From assembly GCF_030758455.1 (NCBI RefSeq), contig NZ_CP132353.1:248001-312000 (forward strand): a stretch of 64,000 nucleotides of DNA. The letters run 5' to 3'. Shown here one piece after another: positions 7,973-16,370 of the stretch. The notes under the pieces are model-generated. The model made no database searches, was not told the origin of the DNA, and saw only the letters and a list, made by a program, of their open reading frames with translations. Origin of the DNA: Erwinia pyri. GTDB taxonomy: Bacteria > Pseudomonadota > Gammaproteobacteria > Enterobacterales > Enterobacteriaceae. The position numbers and the translations under genes were made by a program. Position 1 is the first letter of the stretch; every line of letters begins with the position of its first letter.

Positions 7973-8743
7973 ATGACAGCGGCACAACGCAGAGCACAAA
8001 TTGTTGAGATGATCGCCGAACGCGGCTACCTGAATGCGGGCGAGCTTTCAGACATTTTTGGCGTGGACAGCTCAACCATACGGCGGGATCTCTCCCTGCT
8101 GCAAAAAACCGGCAAGGTCATGCGCACGCACGGCGGGTTATTACCGGTTGAATCAGAAAATGGCCGGGATACGCCCTTCAACGAGCGGCTGCTGATGAAC
8201 GCCGCGGCGAAAACGGCCATTGCCCGGCATGCTGCCAGCCTGGTGCAGGATGGACAATCGCTGATCCTCGATAACGGTTCTTCAGTCTATGCACTGGCAC
8301 TGGCGCTAAAAGAGAAGAAAAACCTGACGGTGGTGACCAACGATATTTATACGGCGATGGCGCTGGGTAATCACCCCGGCGTCACCGTGCATGTGGCGGG
8401 CGGACTGATGCTGGAGAGCGTCTATACGCTGGTAGGACAGGAGACGGTCGATAAAATCAACAGCATCCATGTTGACTGGGCGTTTCTCGGCTCTGAAGGG
8501 GTGCATTTTGAGAGCGGCATCACCAACATCAATACGATTGAAATTCCGGTTAAACAGGCGATGATCCGTGCGGCGGAGAACACCGTGGTCCTGGCCGACA
8601 GTTCCAAAATTGGCTATCGCGCGCTGGCGCCGGTCTGTCCGTTAAGCGATGTCAGCCAGATTATCACCGAAGCGTCGCCCACGCTGAAACAGCGGGCAAA
8701 GTATGGCTCCCGCCTGGTGGTGGTGCCGCTGGAAGGGGCGTGA
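7973..8743 (+). CDS. DeoR-family transcriptional regulator
   Basis: A 256-residue DNA-binding repressor of the DeoR family. Residues 4-56 hold the winged helix-turn-helix (LNAGELSDIFGVDSSTIRRDL) followed by the family's THGG turn. Residues 75-235 are the DeoR sensor domain, related to sugar-phosphate isomerases, which normally binds a phosphorylated sugar. A strong Shine-Dalgarno (AAAGGAG) precedes the ATG. It is divergent from the SIS/ROK/ABC operon with 189 bases between them containing palindromes, so it very probably controls that operon and senses its phosphorylated intermediate. Confidence 0.92.
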   Translation: MTAAQRRAQIVEMIAERGYLNAGELSDIFGVDSSTIRRDLSLLQKTGKVMRTHGGLLPVESENGRDTPFNERLLMNAAAKTAIARHAASLVQDGQSLILDNGSSVYALALALKEKKNLTVVTNDIYTAMALGNHPGVTVHVAGGLMLESVYTLVGQETVDKINSIHVDWAFLGSEGVHFESGITNINTIEIPVKQAMIRAAENTVVLADSSKIGYRALAPVCPLSDVSQIITEASPTLKQRAKYGSRLVVVPLEGA

Positions 8744-8842
8744 TTTTCCAGCGCGTGGCGGTGATTAAAAGGCACTCCGTGCCGCAGGCCACGCCGGATA
8801 TGCACTAAAATCAGTTCTTTTAGCCGTAAAAGTGAGCCTGTA

Positions 8843-10675
8843 ATGCTGTTTCGCCGCTTTGAGAAACTGATCGATATTTTCCAGGAGGCGCCCAGCGCCA
8901 CGCCGCCCGACAGCGTCTGGGCCTTCTACATCTACTACCTTCGCCAGGTGTGGCAAAGCTTCGCCATGCTGCTGGTGGTGGGGTTAATAGGTTCGTTAAT
9001 TGAGGTGGCGCTGTTTCGCTATCTCAGCACCATCATCGATATGGTTAACAGCACGCCCGCTGCCACCTTTTTCCGCGATCATGCCACAGAATTGATCTGG
9101 ATGGTGGTGGTGGCGCTGGTGCTGAGGCCGATTTTCATCGGGCTGCACGATCTGCTGGTCCACCAGACCATCAACCCCGGCATGACCAGTATGATCCGCT
9201 GGCAGAATCACAATTACGTGCTGCGCCAGAGCCTGAACTTTTTCCAGAATGATTTCGCCGGACGCATCGCTCAGCGCATTATGCAGACCGGTAACGCCCT
9301 GCGTGACTCTGCGGTGCAGGCGGTAGATGCGCTCTGGCACGTGCTGATCTATGCGATCACCGCGCTGGTGCTGTTTGCGGAAGCGGACTGGCGGCTGATG
9401 GTGCCGCTGCTGATCTGGATTGCGGGCTACATCATCAGCCTGCGCTATTTTGTGCCGCGCGTGAAATCCCGGTCGGTGGCTTCCAGCGATGCCCGCTCAA
9501 AACTCATGGGCACCATTGTGGATGGTTATACCAATATCACTACCCTCAAGCTGTTTGCGCACAGCGATCTGGAACGCTCTTACGCCCGCGAAGCCATTGG
9601 TGATCAGACCGAGAAAACCCGCCAGCAGGGCAGGATGGTGACCAATATGGACGTGGTGGTCACCACGCTGAATGGTCTGTTGATCGTCAGCACCACCGGC
9701 CTGGCGTTATGGCTCTGGACGCACTCTTTAATCAGCGTGGGGGCGATTGCCCTGGCCACCGGTCTGGTGATCCGTATCGTCAATATGTCTGGCTGGATCA
9801 TGTGGGTGGTAAACGGCATTTTCGAGAATATCGGTATGGTGCAGGATGGCTTGCAGACCATTGCTCAGCCCGTCAGCGTCACGGATAAGCCTGAAGCGCC
9901 AGCGCTTAAGGTGCACAGCGGTGAGATCCATTATGACCACGTTAATTTTAACTACGGTAGCGATCGTCGGGTCATTGATGACCTGCAACTTACCATTCGC
10001 CCGGGGGAGAAGATTGGCCTGATTGGGCCTTCGGGGGCGGGGAAATCCACGCTGGTTAACCTGCTGCTGCGTTTATACGATCTGGACGGCGGGCGCATAG
10101 CGATCGACGGACAGGACATTTCGCGGGTCAGCCAGGAAAGCCTGCGCGCGCAGATTGGAATGATTACGCAGGATACCTCCCTGCTGCATCGCTCCATCCG
10201 CGACAACCTGCTCTATGGTCGCCCTCACGCTACGGAAGCGGAGCTTGAACGCGCTATTCATCAGGCCAAAGCTGATGAGTTTATCCCCATGCTGTCAGAT
10301 CCGCAGGGCCGTTACGGGCTGGATGCACACGTGGGTGAGCGCGGGGTTAAACTTTCCGGCGGGCAGCGTCAGCGCATCGCCATCGCCAGGGTGCTGCTGA
10401 AAGATGCGCCGATCCTGATTATGGATGAAGCCACGTCTGCGCTCGACTCCGAAGTGGAGGCAGCTATCCAGGAGAGTCTGGAAACGTTAATGGGCGGTAA
10501 AACGGTTATCGCTATTGCGCACCGTCTCTCGACCATTGCCAAAATGGACCGTCTGGTGGTGCTGGAACGAGGCCGTATTGCCGAAATGGGCAGCCACCGC
10601 GAACTGCTGGAGAAAGGGGGATTGTATGCCCGTCTCTGGGCGCACCAGACCGGTGGTTTTGTCGGCGAGGATTAA
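8843..10675 (+). CDS. ABC exporter, fused membrane and ATPase domains (MsbA/MdlB-like)
   Basis: A 610-residue half-transporter that should act as a dimer in the inner membrane. The N-terminal half (about residues 30-330) is a six-helix exporter domain; the C-terminal half is the ATPase with Walker A GPSGAGKST at 395-403, Q-loop ITQDTS, signature LSGGQRQR at 504-511, Walker B ILIMDEA at 524-530 and the switch His in IAHRLSTI. It is usually annotated as a multidrug or lipid exporter; the substrate is not determined. It stands 99 bases after the DeoR gene on the same strand and ends in a hairpin at 10683. Confidence 0.88.
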   Translation: MLFRRFEKLIDIFQEAPSATPPDSVWAFYIYYLRQVWQSFAMLLVVGLIGSLIEVALFRYLSTIIDMVNSTPAATFFRDHATELIWMVVVALVLRPIFIGLHDLLVHQTINPGMTSMIRWQNHNYVLRQSLNFFQNDFAGRIAQRIMQTGNALRDSAVQAVDALWHVLIYAITALVLFAEADWRLMVPLLIWIAGYIISLRYFVPRVKSRSVASSDARSKLMGTIVDGYTNITTLKLFAHSDLERSYAREAIGDQTEKTRQQGRMVTNMDVVVTTLNGLLIVSTTGLALWLWTHSLISVGAIALATGLVIRIVNMSGWIMWVVNGIFENIGMVQDGLQTIAQPVSVTDKPEAPALKVHSGEIHYDHVNFNYGSDRRVIDDLQLTIRPGEKIGLIGPSGAGKSTLVNLLLRLYDLDGGRIAIDGQDISRVSQESLRAQIGMITQDTSLLHRSIRDNLLYGRPHATEAELERAIHQAKADEFIPMLSDPQGRYGLDAHVGERGVKLSGGQRQRIAIARVLLKDAPILIMDEATSALDSEVEAAIQESLETLMGGKTVIAIAHRLSTIAKMDRLVVLERGRIAEMGSHRELLEKGGLYARLWAHQTGGFVGED

Positions 10676-10682
10676 CCAGAAC

Positions 10683-10702
10683 GGCCCTGCTGATGCAGGG
10701 CC
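10683..10702 (+). terminator. Probable terminator after the ABC exporter
   Basis: A perfect eight-base stem, GGCCCTGC and GCAGGGCC around loop TGAT, starts seven bases after the stop. The following T-run is only three bases, so termination may be inefficient. Confidence 0.55.
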
Positions 10703-10821
10703 TTTGCTGGCAGCAGAAGGTTTTATCACAGCGCTACATAAAGTTATTTATCTCAACGCCTGCTCCCCGCAACCGATTTGCGGGCGAGTTCTCCGTTAAG
10801 GATATTAATTACTGACTATTT

Positions 10822-11955
10822 TCAGTTCTCTTCCCCCTGGCGACGATAGGGCAAGGCTTCACGCGCCTCCTCTGCCCAGGCCATTACCCCGGCACGCTCC
10901 TGCTGCAGGAAATCCGCTACGGCTTCATGCAGCCCCTGATGGCGGAGGTAATGCCAGGATTCGGTAATCACCGGTTCAAAACCGCGGATCAGCTTATGCT
11001 CCCCCTGCGCACCGGCATCAAACCGCTGCAGGCCATGAGCAATGGCATAATCCATGCCCTGGTAAAAGCAGGTTTCAAAATGCAGGCGGTTAAACTCTTC
11101 CAGACAGCCCCAGTAGCGGCCATAGAGCGTGGTACCGTCGAGCAGACTGAAAGCCATGGCTGCCGCCAGCCCGTTTTGCGTGGCGAAAACCACCCGAATG
11201 GCCTGCGGCATTCTCTCTGCCAGCAGGCTGAAAAAGGCGCGGGTCAGATAAGGCCGCTGGCCGCGCACGGCGTAGGTGTTGGCATAGCAGGCATAGACAA
11301 AGTCCCAGTGGGATTCGCTGAGCTGGCTACCCGTCAGCCATTCAAACTCAAACCCCTGGCTTGCAACCAGCTGCCGCTCTTTGCGGATCTGCTTGCGCTT
11401 GCGCGACATCAGCGTATCCAGGAAGTCCTGAAAATCGCGGTAGCCGGGATTGTGCCAGTGGTACTGACAGCCAAGACGGGGAAGCCACTGCGCCTTTTCT
11501 GCCAGCAGCTCGCGCGTTTGCGCATTGCCGAAATTGATATGCGCGCTGTGTAACTGGCGCTGTTGCAGGAAGTCGGGTATCGCTGCCAGCAGCTGGCGGC
11601 CCGCTTCCGCCTCTCCCAGCAGCCTGGCGCCGGTGACCGGACTGAACGGCACGGCGGCGAGCCATTTAGGATAATAGGGTAAACCGGCGCGCTCGCACGC
11701 CTCTGCCCAGGCGTGATCGAAAACGTATTCGCCTCTGGAGTGCGATTTACGGTAGCCAGGCAGCGCCGCCCGCACTTCCCCCTTTTCTGTCCAGAGCAGA
11801 TGTTCAGGCTGCCAGCCGCTGCCTTTGCCCAGGCAGCCGCTCTCTTCCAGCGTGCTGAGAAAGGCATGGCTGATAAACGGCTGGTCGTCTGGCGTCAGGG
11901 CATCCCACTGACTGGCGGGAAGATCGGCCAGCTGCGTCAGAAGGGTAAGAGACAT
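10822..11955 (-). CDS. DUF482 (FemAB-like) GNAT-fold acyltransferase family protein
   Basis: A 377-residue cytoplasmic protein of the DUF482/FemAB-like family, recognised by the paired GNAT-like halves and by MSRKRKQIRKERQLV near residue 200, FVYACYANTY near 235, and DAGAQGEHKLIRGFEP near 330. Members are described as GNAT-fold N-acyltransferases, but no substrate has been firmly established for this branch. GGAG stands well placed before the ATG. It lies downstream of the MFS gene on the same strand, separated by 131 bases containing a very strong hairpin, so it is probably transcribed separately. Confidence 0.82.
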   Translation of the reverse strand: MSLTLLTQLADLPASQWDALTPDDQPFISHAFLSTLEESGCLGKGSGWQPEHLLWTEKGEVRAALPGYRKSHSRGEYVFDHAWAEACERAGLPYYPKWLAAVPFSPVTGARLLGEAEAGRQLLAAIPDFLQQRQLHSAHINFGNAQTRELLAEKAQWLPRLGCQYHWHNPGYRDFQDFLDTLMSRKRKQIRKERQLVASQGFEFEWLTGSQLSESHWDFVYACYANTYAVRGQRPYLTRAFFSLLAERMPQAIRVVFATQNGLAAAMAFSLLDGTTLYGRYWGCLEEFNRLHFETCFYQGMDYAIAHGLQRFDAGAQGEHKLIRGFEPVITESWHYLRHQGLHEAVADFLQQERAGVMAWAEEAREALPYRRQGEEN

Positions 11956-12044
11956 AGAAGCACTCCGTGGAGATTGTACGTACGGGAGTCCGTACCGGAA
12001 GCCCTAAGGTGAAGGTTTTCAGCGCGAAGATCAACGGCTGATGC

Positions 12045-12080
12045 TGCCACCGCACGCGGTGCTAACCCCGTGCGGTGGCA
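12045..12080. terminator. Strong 12-bp hairpin between MFS and DUF482 genes
   Basis: TGCCACCGCACG and CGTGCGGTGGCA pair perfectly around a 12-base loop. It lies seven bases past the MFS stop. No T-tract follows on either strand, so it may act as a Rho-assisted or 3'-stabilising structure rather than a classic terminator. Confidence 0.5.
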
Positions 12081-12086
12081 GGATGC

Positions 12087-13454
12087 TTAGCGCACGCCAT
12101 CCGTCAGCGTATAGCGCTGATTATCCTCTGGCGTTTCACCGCCTACGCGCACAATTGGCCCCATAATAAACAGGAAGCAGATCGCCGCGACGATGCAATG
12201 CGCGCCAACAAAGATCAGCCCCACGCTGTAGCTGCCGGTAAGCGCAACCAGATAACCAAACATTATGGGGGTGACAATCCCGGCAATGTTCCCGACGCAG
12301 TTAAAGATGGCGCCCGCCAGGCCAACGGCTTCTTTCGGCGCGGTATCGCTGATTATCGCCCAGGTGCCCGCACCCGCCGCAATTCCTTTGCCATAGAAAG
12401 CAAAAGACATAATGGCAATCACCCAGAAATTGCTGTTGGCGCCCGCAGCGGCTATCAGCGTGGCGGCCATCAGCATGCCGACGATATAGGGCGTCTTACG
12501 CGCCCAGGAGACCGACCAGCCGGTGCGGATCAGGTAGTCTGAGATAATGCCGCCCGAAATCCCGCCCGCAAAACCAAACAGCGCAGGGGCAACGGTGGCA
12601 AAGCCGGCATGAAGGATATCCATGCCCCGCGCCTGCACCAGATAGATAGGGAACCAGGTAATAAAGAAATAGCTCAGCGCGATAGTGCAATATTGCCCGA
12701 TATAGGCGCACCAGAGCATCCGGTTGGTGAGTAATTTACGGAAGGTGGCCCGTGAAAGCCGGTTTTTATCTTTCCGCGCCTCGGTAGAATCGATATCAAT
12801 CAGCCCACCGCCCTCAACAATATAGTTCAGCTCCTGGGGAGTGACGCGGGGATGCAGACGCGGCTCTTTCATATACCAGAGCCAGGCAAAGAAGGCGGCG
12901 ATGCCGATGACGCCCAGCACAAAAAAGGGCCAGGGCCAGCCGAACTCGGAAACCAGCCAGCCGGAGAGCGGAGAGAAAATGCCGACGGCAAAATATTGTG
13001 AAGAGGCGAACAGGGAGGAGGCGCGACCCCGTTCAGCTTTGGGGAACCACATAATGGCCACGCGGGCATTTGCCGGGAAGCTGGGCGCTTCAATCAGCCC
13101 GAGGGCAAAGCGCAGGCTGAACATGATAATTAAGGCGCTGGTGAGCCCGTTAGCAAACTCCCCCACAAAGCCCATTGCCAGCGTGGAGAGGGACCATAAC
13201 ACCAGCGTGACGCCATACACTTTTTTGGTGCCGAAGCGGTCCAGAAACAGGCCGCCGGGGATCTGGCCAATCACATAGGCCCAGCTAAAGGCGGAGAGCA
13301 CAAACCCCAACTGAATAGGCGAGAGGCCGAATTCATCTTTAATCGCCCCGCCCGCTATCGACAGAATAGATCTGTCCGCATAGGCAATAACCGACAGGAA
13401 TAATATCAACATTAATATCCAGACGCGGACATGCGATCCATTTTTAGCCGTCAT
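12087..13454 (-). CDS. MFS transporter, anion:cation symporter family (GudP/DgoT-like)
   Basis: A 455-residue inner-membrane carrier with 12 predicted helices. The N-terminus (RVWILMLILFLSVIAYADRS) and loop 2-3 signature (GGLFLDRFGTKKVYG) place it in the anion:cation symporter group, whose enteric members GudP, GarP and DgoT import sugar acids (glucarate, galactarate, galactonate). Substrate class is inferred from that resemblance. An AAGGG Shine-Dalgarno precedes the ATG. No catabolic enzyme for a sugar acid is adjacent; the nearest gene upstream on the same strand encodes a LysR regulator, 329 bases away, which may control it. Confidence 0.88.
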   Translation of the reverse strand: MTAKNGSHVRVWILMLILFLSVIAYADRSILSIAGGAIKDEFGLSPIQLGFVLSAFSWAYVIGQIPGGLFLDRFGTKKVYGVTLVLWSLSTLAMGFVGEFANGLTSALIIMFSLRFALGLIEAPSFPANARVAIMWFPKAERGRASSLFASSQYFAVGIFSPLSGWLVSEFGWPWPFFVLGVIGIAAFFAWLWYMKEPRLHPRVTPQELNYIVEGGGLIDIDSTEARKDKNRLSRATFRKLLTNRMLWCAYIGQYCTIALSYFFITWFPIYLVQARGMDILHAGFATVAPALFGFAGGISGGIISDYLIRTGWSVSWARKTPYIVGMLMAATLIAAAGANSNFWVIAIMSFAFYGKGIAAGAGTWAIISDTAPKEAVGLAGAIFNCVGNIAGIVTPIMFGYLVALTGSYSVGLIFVGAHCIVAAICFLFIMGPIVRVGGETPEDNQRYTLTDGVR

Positions 13455-13783
13455 AGTAATGACCCTTTTAGTTATTATCGCCGGGGTAAATGAAGTGATT
13501 CCGTGATTAGCATTGGCCAGATATTCAGGCAGGCAGGTGAGTGTAGGGCGCCACTGCTAATGCGTATTCAGTCAACTATAGGAGCGCCCTGGCGGGCTGG
13601 TCATTGGGCTTTTGTCGAAATAAGCGCGGCAATTCAGGGCTGAATTCAGCCAGAGTCACAGCCTGGCATGAGGCGTCTCACATTCCTGCAACTGCACGGC
13701 GGGCGGGCAAAAAGGCTTTGCAGGAATGTGCTCTCCGTCGAGGATTCTCTTACCAGAGTTATCTATGGCAGGCGCTGAGCCGC
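13455..13783. other. Intergenic region with two unusual inverted repeats
   Basis: No gene is supported here. It holds a perfect 14-base palindrome, GGCTGAATTCAGCC, at 13638-13651, and a perfect 13-base inverted repeat, CACATTCCTGCAA at 13679-13691 with its complement TTGCAGGAATGTG at 13718-13730, separated by 26 bases. They lie downstream of the LysR gene and upstream of the MFS promoter. Confidence 0.6.
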
Positions 13784-14683
13784 TCAGGGATCCATCATGC
13801 TGGGGCCGGTCTCTTTCAGGAAATTATAAAACCAGGTTTTCGCGGTGATATCGCCAATTTCCGTGTTGGCGTAGACAAACACCTCCTGGTTTGGTAGCTG
13901 GAACGGCAGCTCAAGCAGGCGACCATTGCCGCGGCGCAGGTAGATTTTGGCTGCCAGAGAGGGGAGGGTAACCAGCAGTTCACTGGAGGCGATGAGCTCC
14001 CCTAACGCCGCAAAATGAGGGACTTCCAACGCAATATCCCGCTCCAGAGCGTACTCTTTCAGCCGGTCTTCCACGCTGTGATGACCGCTGGTGGCAGCGA
14101 CAATGATGTGCTGCTCCTGCATATACTCATCCAGCGAGAGCGTGGCGCCAATCCGGGGATGGTGGCTGTTCAGCAGGCAGACGTAGCGTTCGGATAAAAT
14201 CAGCTCACGCTGAGCGGAGGAGACGGTCTCATTACGGTTGCAGATAGCGGCATCAATCTTGCCGGTCAGCAGCCAGTCGTTAAGTCTGAGCGTATCTACC
14301 GCAATTACCTCCAGCTGGATCGACGGTGCGACGGCGCGCAGCGCAGCCACCAGCCTGGGCAAAATCAGCAGCTCGCCTAAATCTGAAAGCGCCAGCCGGA
14401 ATTTATGCCGCGAGGTGGCAGGAACAAAGGTTTTAGTGTCGGCCACTGCCTTTTCGATGCCGGTCAGGGATTTTTTGAAGACTTTATAGAGCTGGACGGC
14501 GGTCGGCGTCGGTTCCATCCCGGTACGGCTGCGCTTGAAAAGCTCATCATTCGTTTCATTTCTCAGGCGGGACAGGGCATAGCTGGCGGAAGGCTGGGTA
14601 ATAAACAGGCGCTCCGCGGCACCGCTAACGCTGCGCGTTTCATAGATAGCGGTAAAAACGCGAACAAGGTTGAGATCCATCAT
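13784..14683 (-). CDS. LysR-family transcriptional regulator
   Basis: A 299-residue regulator: winged helix-turn-helix at residues 1-62 (MDLNLVRVFTAIYETRSV, then AERLFITQPSASYALSRLR) and a LysR substrate-binding domain at about 90-290. Three starts are possible (GTG 14689, ATG 14683, ATG 14680); ATG 14683 is chosen because AGG lies eight bases before it. The MFS carrier gene follows 329 bases downstream on the same strand, and a MarA-type regulator is divergent. The likely target is the carrier, but no effector can be read from the sequence. Confidence 0.9.
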   Translation of the reverse strand: MMDLNLVRVFTAIYETRSVSGAAERLFITQPSASYALSRLRNETNDELFKRSRTGMEPTPTAVQLYKVFKKSLTGIEKAVADTKTFVPATSRHKFRLALSDLGELLILPRLVAALRAVAPSIQLEVIAVDTLRLNDWLLTGKIDAAICNRNETVSSAQRELILSERYVCLLNSHHPRIGATLSLDEYMQEQHIIVAATSGHHSVEDRLKEYALERDIALEVPHFAALGELIASSELLVTLPSLAAKIYLRRGNGRLLELPFQLPNQEVFVYANTEIGDITAKTWFYNFLKETGPSMMDP

Positions 14684-14778
14684 GGCCACGACCTATAGAG
14701 GTTGTCTATAAAGGGAGATTTAAAATATCTATTTGAACTATTTTATTCTTCTTTATAACATTCGCACCATCTTCTTTT

Positions 14779-14805
14779 GATATGTTGCAATATTTTTTGC
14801 ATATC
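14779..14805. promoter_or_regulatory. Imperfect inverted repeat in the LysR/AraC divergon
   Basis: GATATG at 14779-14784 and CATATC at 14800-14805 flank an AT-rich spacer that itself contains TTGCAA and TTTGCA. The T-N11-A-like layout and position suit a LysR site; unproven. Confidence 0.3.
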
Positions 14806-14895
14806 TCAGGTTTTACCAATAAAAACATAAACATATAAAATTCATCGCGCAAGTGGCGACGGCTTTGTGCAGGCTGTTGTCAGGGGAGAGGACAA

Positions 14896-15228
14896 GTGAA
14901 AGGCGAAATCGTAGAGGTTATTATCGACTGGATTGAACAACATCTGGACGACGGGTTAAATATTGAAGCCGTAGCGGCGCGTTCAGGTTACTCAAAATGG
15001 CACCTGCAGCGCGCTTTTAAAGAGAAGAAAGGCATGACCCTCGGCACCTTTATCCGCTGCCGCAGGCTGGATGAAGCGGCAAAAAGTCTGGTCAGCTCGC
15101 ATAAAACCATTATGACCATTTCAATGGATCTCGGTTTTTCTTCCCAGCAATGTTTCCAGCGCGTCTTTAAAAAGCATTTTAACGTTACGCCAAGAGATTA
15201 TCGCAACCAGCATCGTGAATGGCGCTGA
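14896..15228 (+). CDS. MarA/SoxS/RamA-type AraC regulator
   Basis: A 110-residue protein consisting only of the two-HTH AraC DNA-binding domain, the layout of MarA, SoxS and RamA, which activate efflux, porin-repressing and stress genes as monomers. The first HTH region contains SGYSKWHLQRAFKEKKGMTLG, nearly the MarA/RamA wording, and the second contains DLGFSSQQCFQRVFKKHF. There is no effector domain, so activity is probably set by expression level. It starts with GTG behind a strong GGGGAGAGG. No marR, soxR or ramR neighbour is present, which makes its control unclear. A small secreted protein follows after 32 bases. Confidence 0.85.
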   Translation: MKGEIVEVIIDWIEQHLDDGLNIEAVAARSGYSKWHLQRAFKEKKGMTLGTFIRCRRLDEAAKSLVSSHKTIMTISMDLGFSSQQCFQRVFKKHFNVTPRDYRNQHREWR

Positions 15229-15260
15229 GCCAGGCCAATCCTTTTACTTTATAAACTGAT

Positions 15261-15515
15261 ATGCCCATGAAAAAACAGACACTGCTGCTGATCACTCTGG
15301 TGATGAGCAGCCCGGCTTTTGCCTCTACCGCTGCCCTGCATGCGCCCGTTAAGCTTGTCTCGTGCGATCCGGGCAGCTGCTTTACCGAAACCGGATCGGG
15401 CGACGACCTGACTCAGGGCGTAGCCGGTTACGGTCGTCAGGTTCAGCGGGTCATGAAGCAGGTTGATGAGATCGGCTCAGTTGACGCTGTGAGTTTATCG
15501 GCATGGGGCCGCTAA
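15261..15515 (+). CDS. Small secreted protein of unknown function downstream of the MarA-like gene
   Basis: An 84-residue product I do not recognise. Residues 3-22 form a signal peptide (MKKQTLLLITLVMSSPAFA, cleavage likely after FA). The mature part of about 60 residues has two cysteines eight residues from the start of a polar stretch (SCDPGSCFTE), which could form a disulphide, and an unstructured-looking glycine-rich centre. ATG 15267 is an equally possible start; neither has a clear Shine-Dalgarno, so translation may depend on the upstream gene. The arrangement, MarA-type activator followed by a short periplasmic protein, recalls marAB, but I see no convincing MarB sequence similarity. 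Confidence 0.6.
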   Translation: MPMKKQTLLLITLVMSSPAFASTAALHAPVKLVSCDPGSCFTETGSGDDLTQGVAGYGRQVQRVMKQVDEIGSVDAVSLSAWGR

Positions 15516-15609
15516 CGTAAAATCACTTAAATTCCGCCCAGCCGCGCTAGCGTAATGCAATAGTTCCTCAGTTATACTGACGCTCGTGTTGAATTGCTTA
15601 CGGAAAGCT

Positions 15610-16116
15610 ATGGAACGTTTTGCTGAAAATCTCATTTATGCTTCTCGCTGGCTGCTGGCGCCGATCTATATCGGGCTCTCTTTAGGGCTGCTGGCGCTGG
15701 CGATCAAATTCTTCCAGGAAGTATTTCACCTGCTGCCCAACGTGCTGGCGATGGCGGAAAACGATCTGGTGCTGGTTTTGCTGTCGATGATCGACCTGAC
15801 GCTGGTTGGCGGGCTGCTGGTGATGGTGATGCTCTCTGGCTACGAGAACTTTGTCTCTAAGCTCGATATTGCCGACCATAAAGAAAAGCTCAGCTGGCTG
15901 GGCAAAATGGACTCCGGCTCGCTGAAAAATAAAGTGGCCGCCTCGATTGTCGCTATCTCTTCCATTCACCTGCTGCGGGTGTTTATGGATGCTAAAAATA
16001 TCCCTGACAATAAACTGATGTGGTACGTGATCATTCACCTGACGTTTGTGCTCTCCGCTTTTGTTATGGGCTACCTCGACAGCCTGTCACGCAAAGAAAA
16101 AGTCAGCAGCCACTGA
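15610..16116 (+). CDS. yqhA: UPF0114 inner-membrane protein YqhA
   Basis: A 168-residue membrane protein of the UPF0114/YqhA family, close to the usual 164 residues. Four hydrophobic segments are visible (about residues 14-34, 50-75, 108-125 and 133-155), with the conserved loop [27 protein letters not shown] split here as [10 protein letters not shown] and [15 protein letters not shown]. The ATG at 15610 is preferred over one 24 bases upstream because it matches the family start ([14 protein letters not shown]) and has GGAAAG before it. The function of the family is not known. It ends in a strong terminator. Confidence 0.9.
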   Translation: MERFAENLIYASRWLLAPIYIGLSLGLLALAIKFFQEVFHLLPNVLAMAENDLVLVLLSMIDLTLVGGLLVMVMLSGYENFVSKLDIADHKEKLSWLGKMDSGSLKNKVAASIVAISSIHLLRVFMDAKNIPDNKLMWYVIIHLTFVLSAFVMGYLDSLSRKEKVSSH

Positions 16117-16123
16117 TCCCCTC

Positions 16124-16156
16124 TCTGCCCGGCTTATCCGGGCAGAAGACTTTTTT
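16124..16156 (+). terminator. Rho-independent terminator of yqhA
   Basis: TCTGCCCGG and CCGGGCAGA form a nine-base stem with loop CTTAT, followed after four bases by six T. Confidence 0.85.
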
Positions 16157-16370
16157 CGACCAGATCACATTTTTGCTTGCATCAGACGGGTCAGATCGCA
16201 TAAAAAGCGGTGAAGAGCCGTTACCTCATGCCGATAAAAAGAGATATTCCCGACAACACTCCTTTTCAATCCAGTGAAATGGCGATTGCCGCCTTTCTGC
16301 TGGCATCTTCATTGCATGAGTTTTTCAGAGAAAGTAATGGGTTTCTGTTTATTGAGGACGGATATGCCAG

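Noticed and set aside
8753-8794. Nested hairpins (GCGTGGC/GCCACGC and GGCAC/GTGCC) after the DeoR gene
   Set aside because: They may end the DeoR transcript, but there is no T-run and the exporter gene follows closely, so I did not call a terminator.
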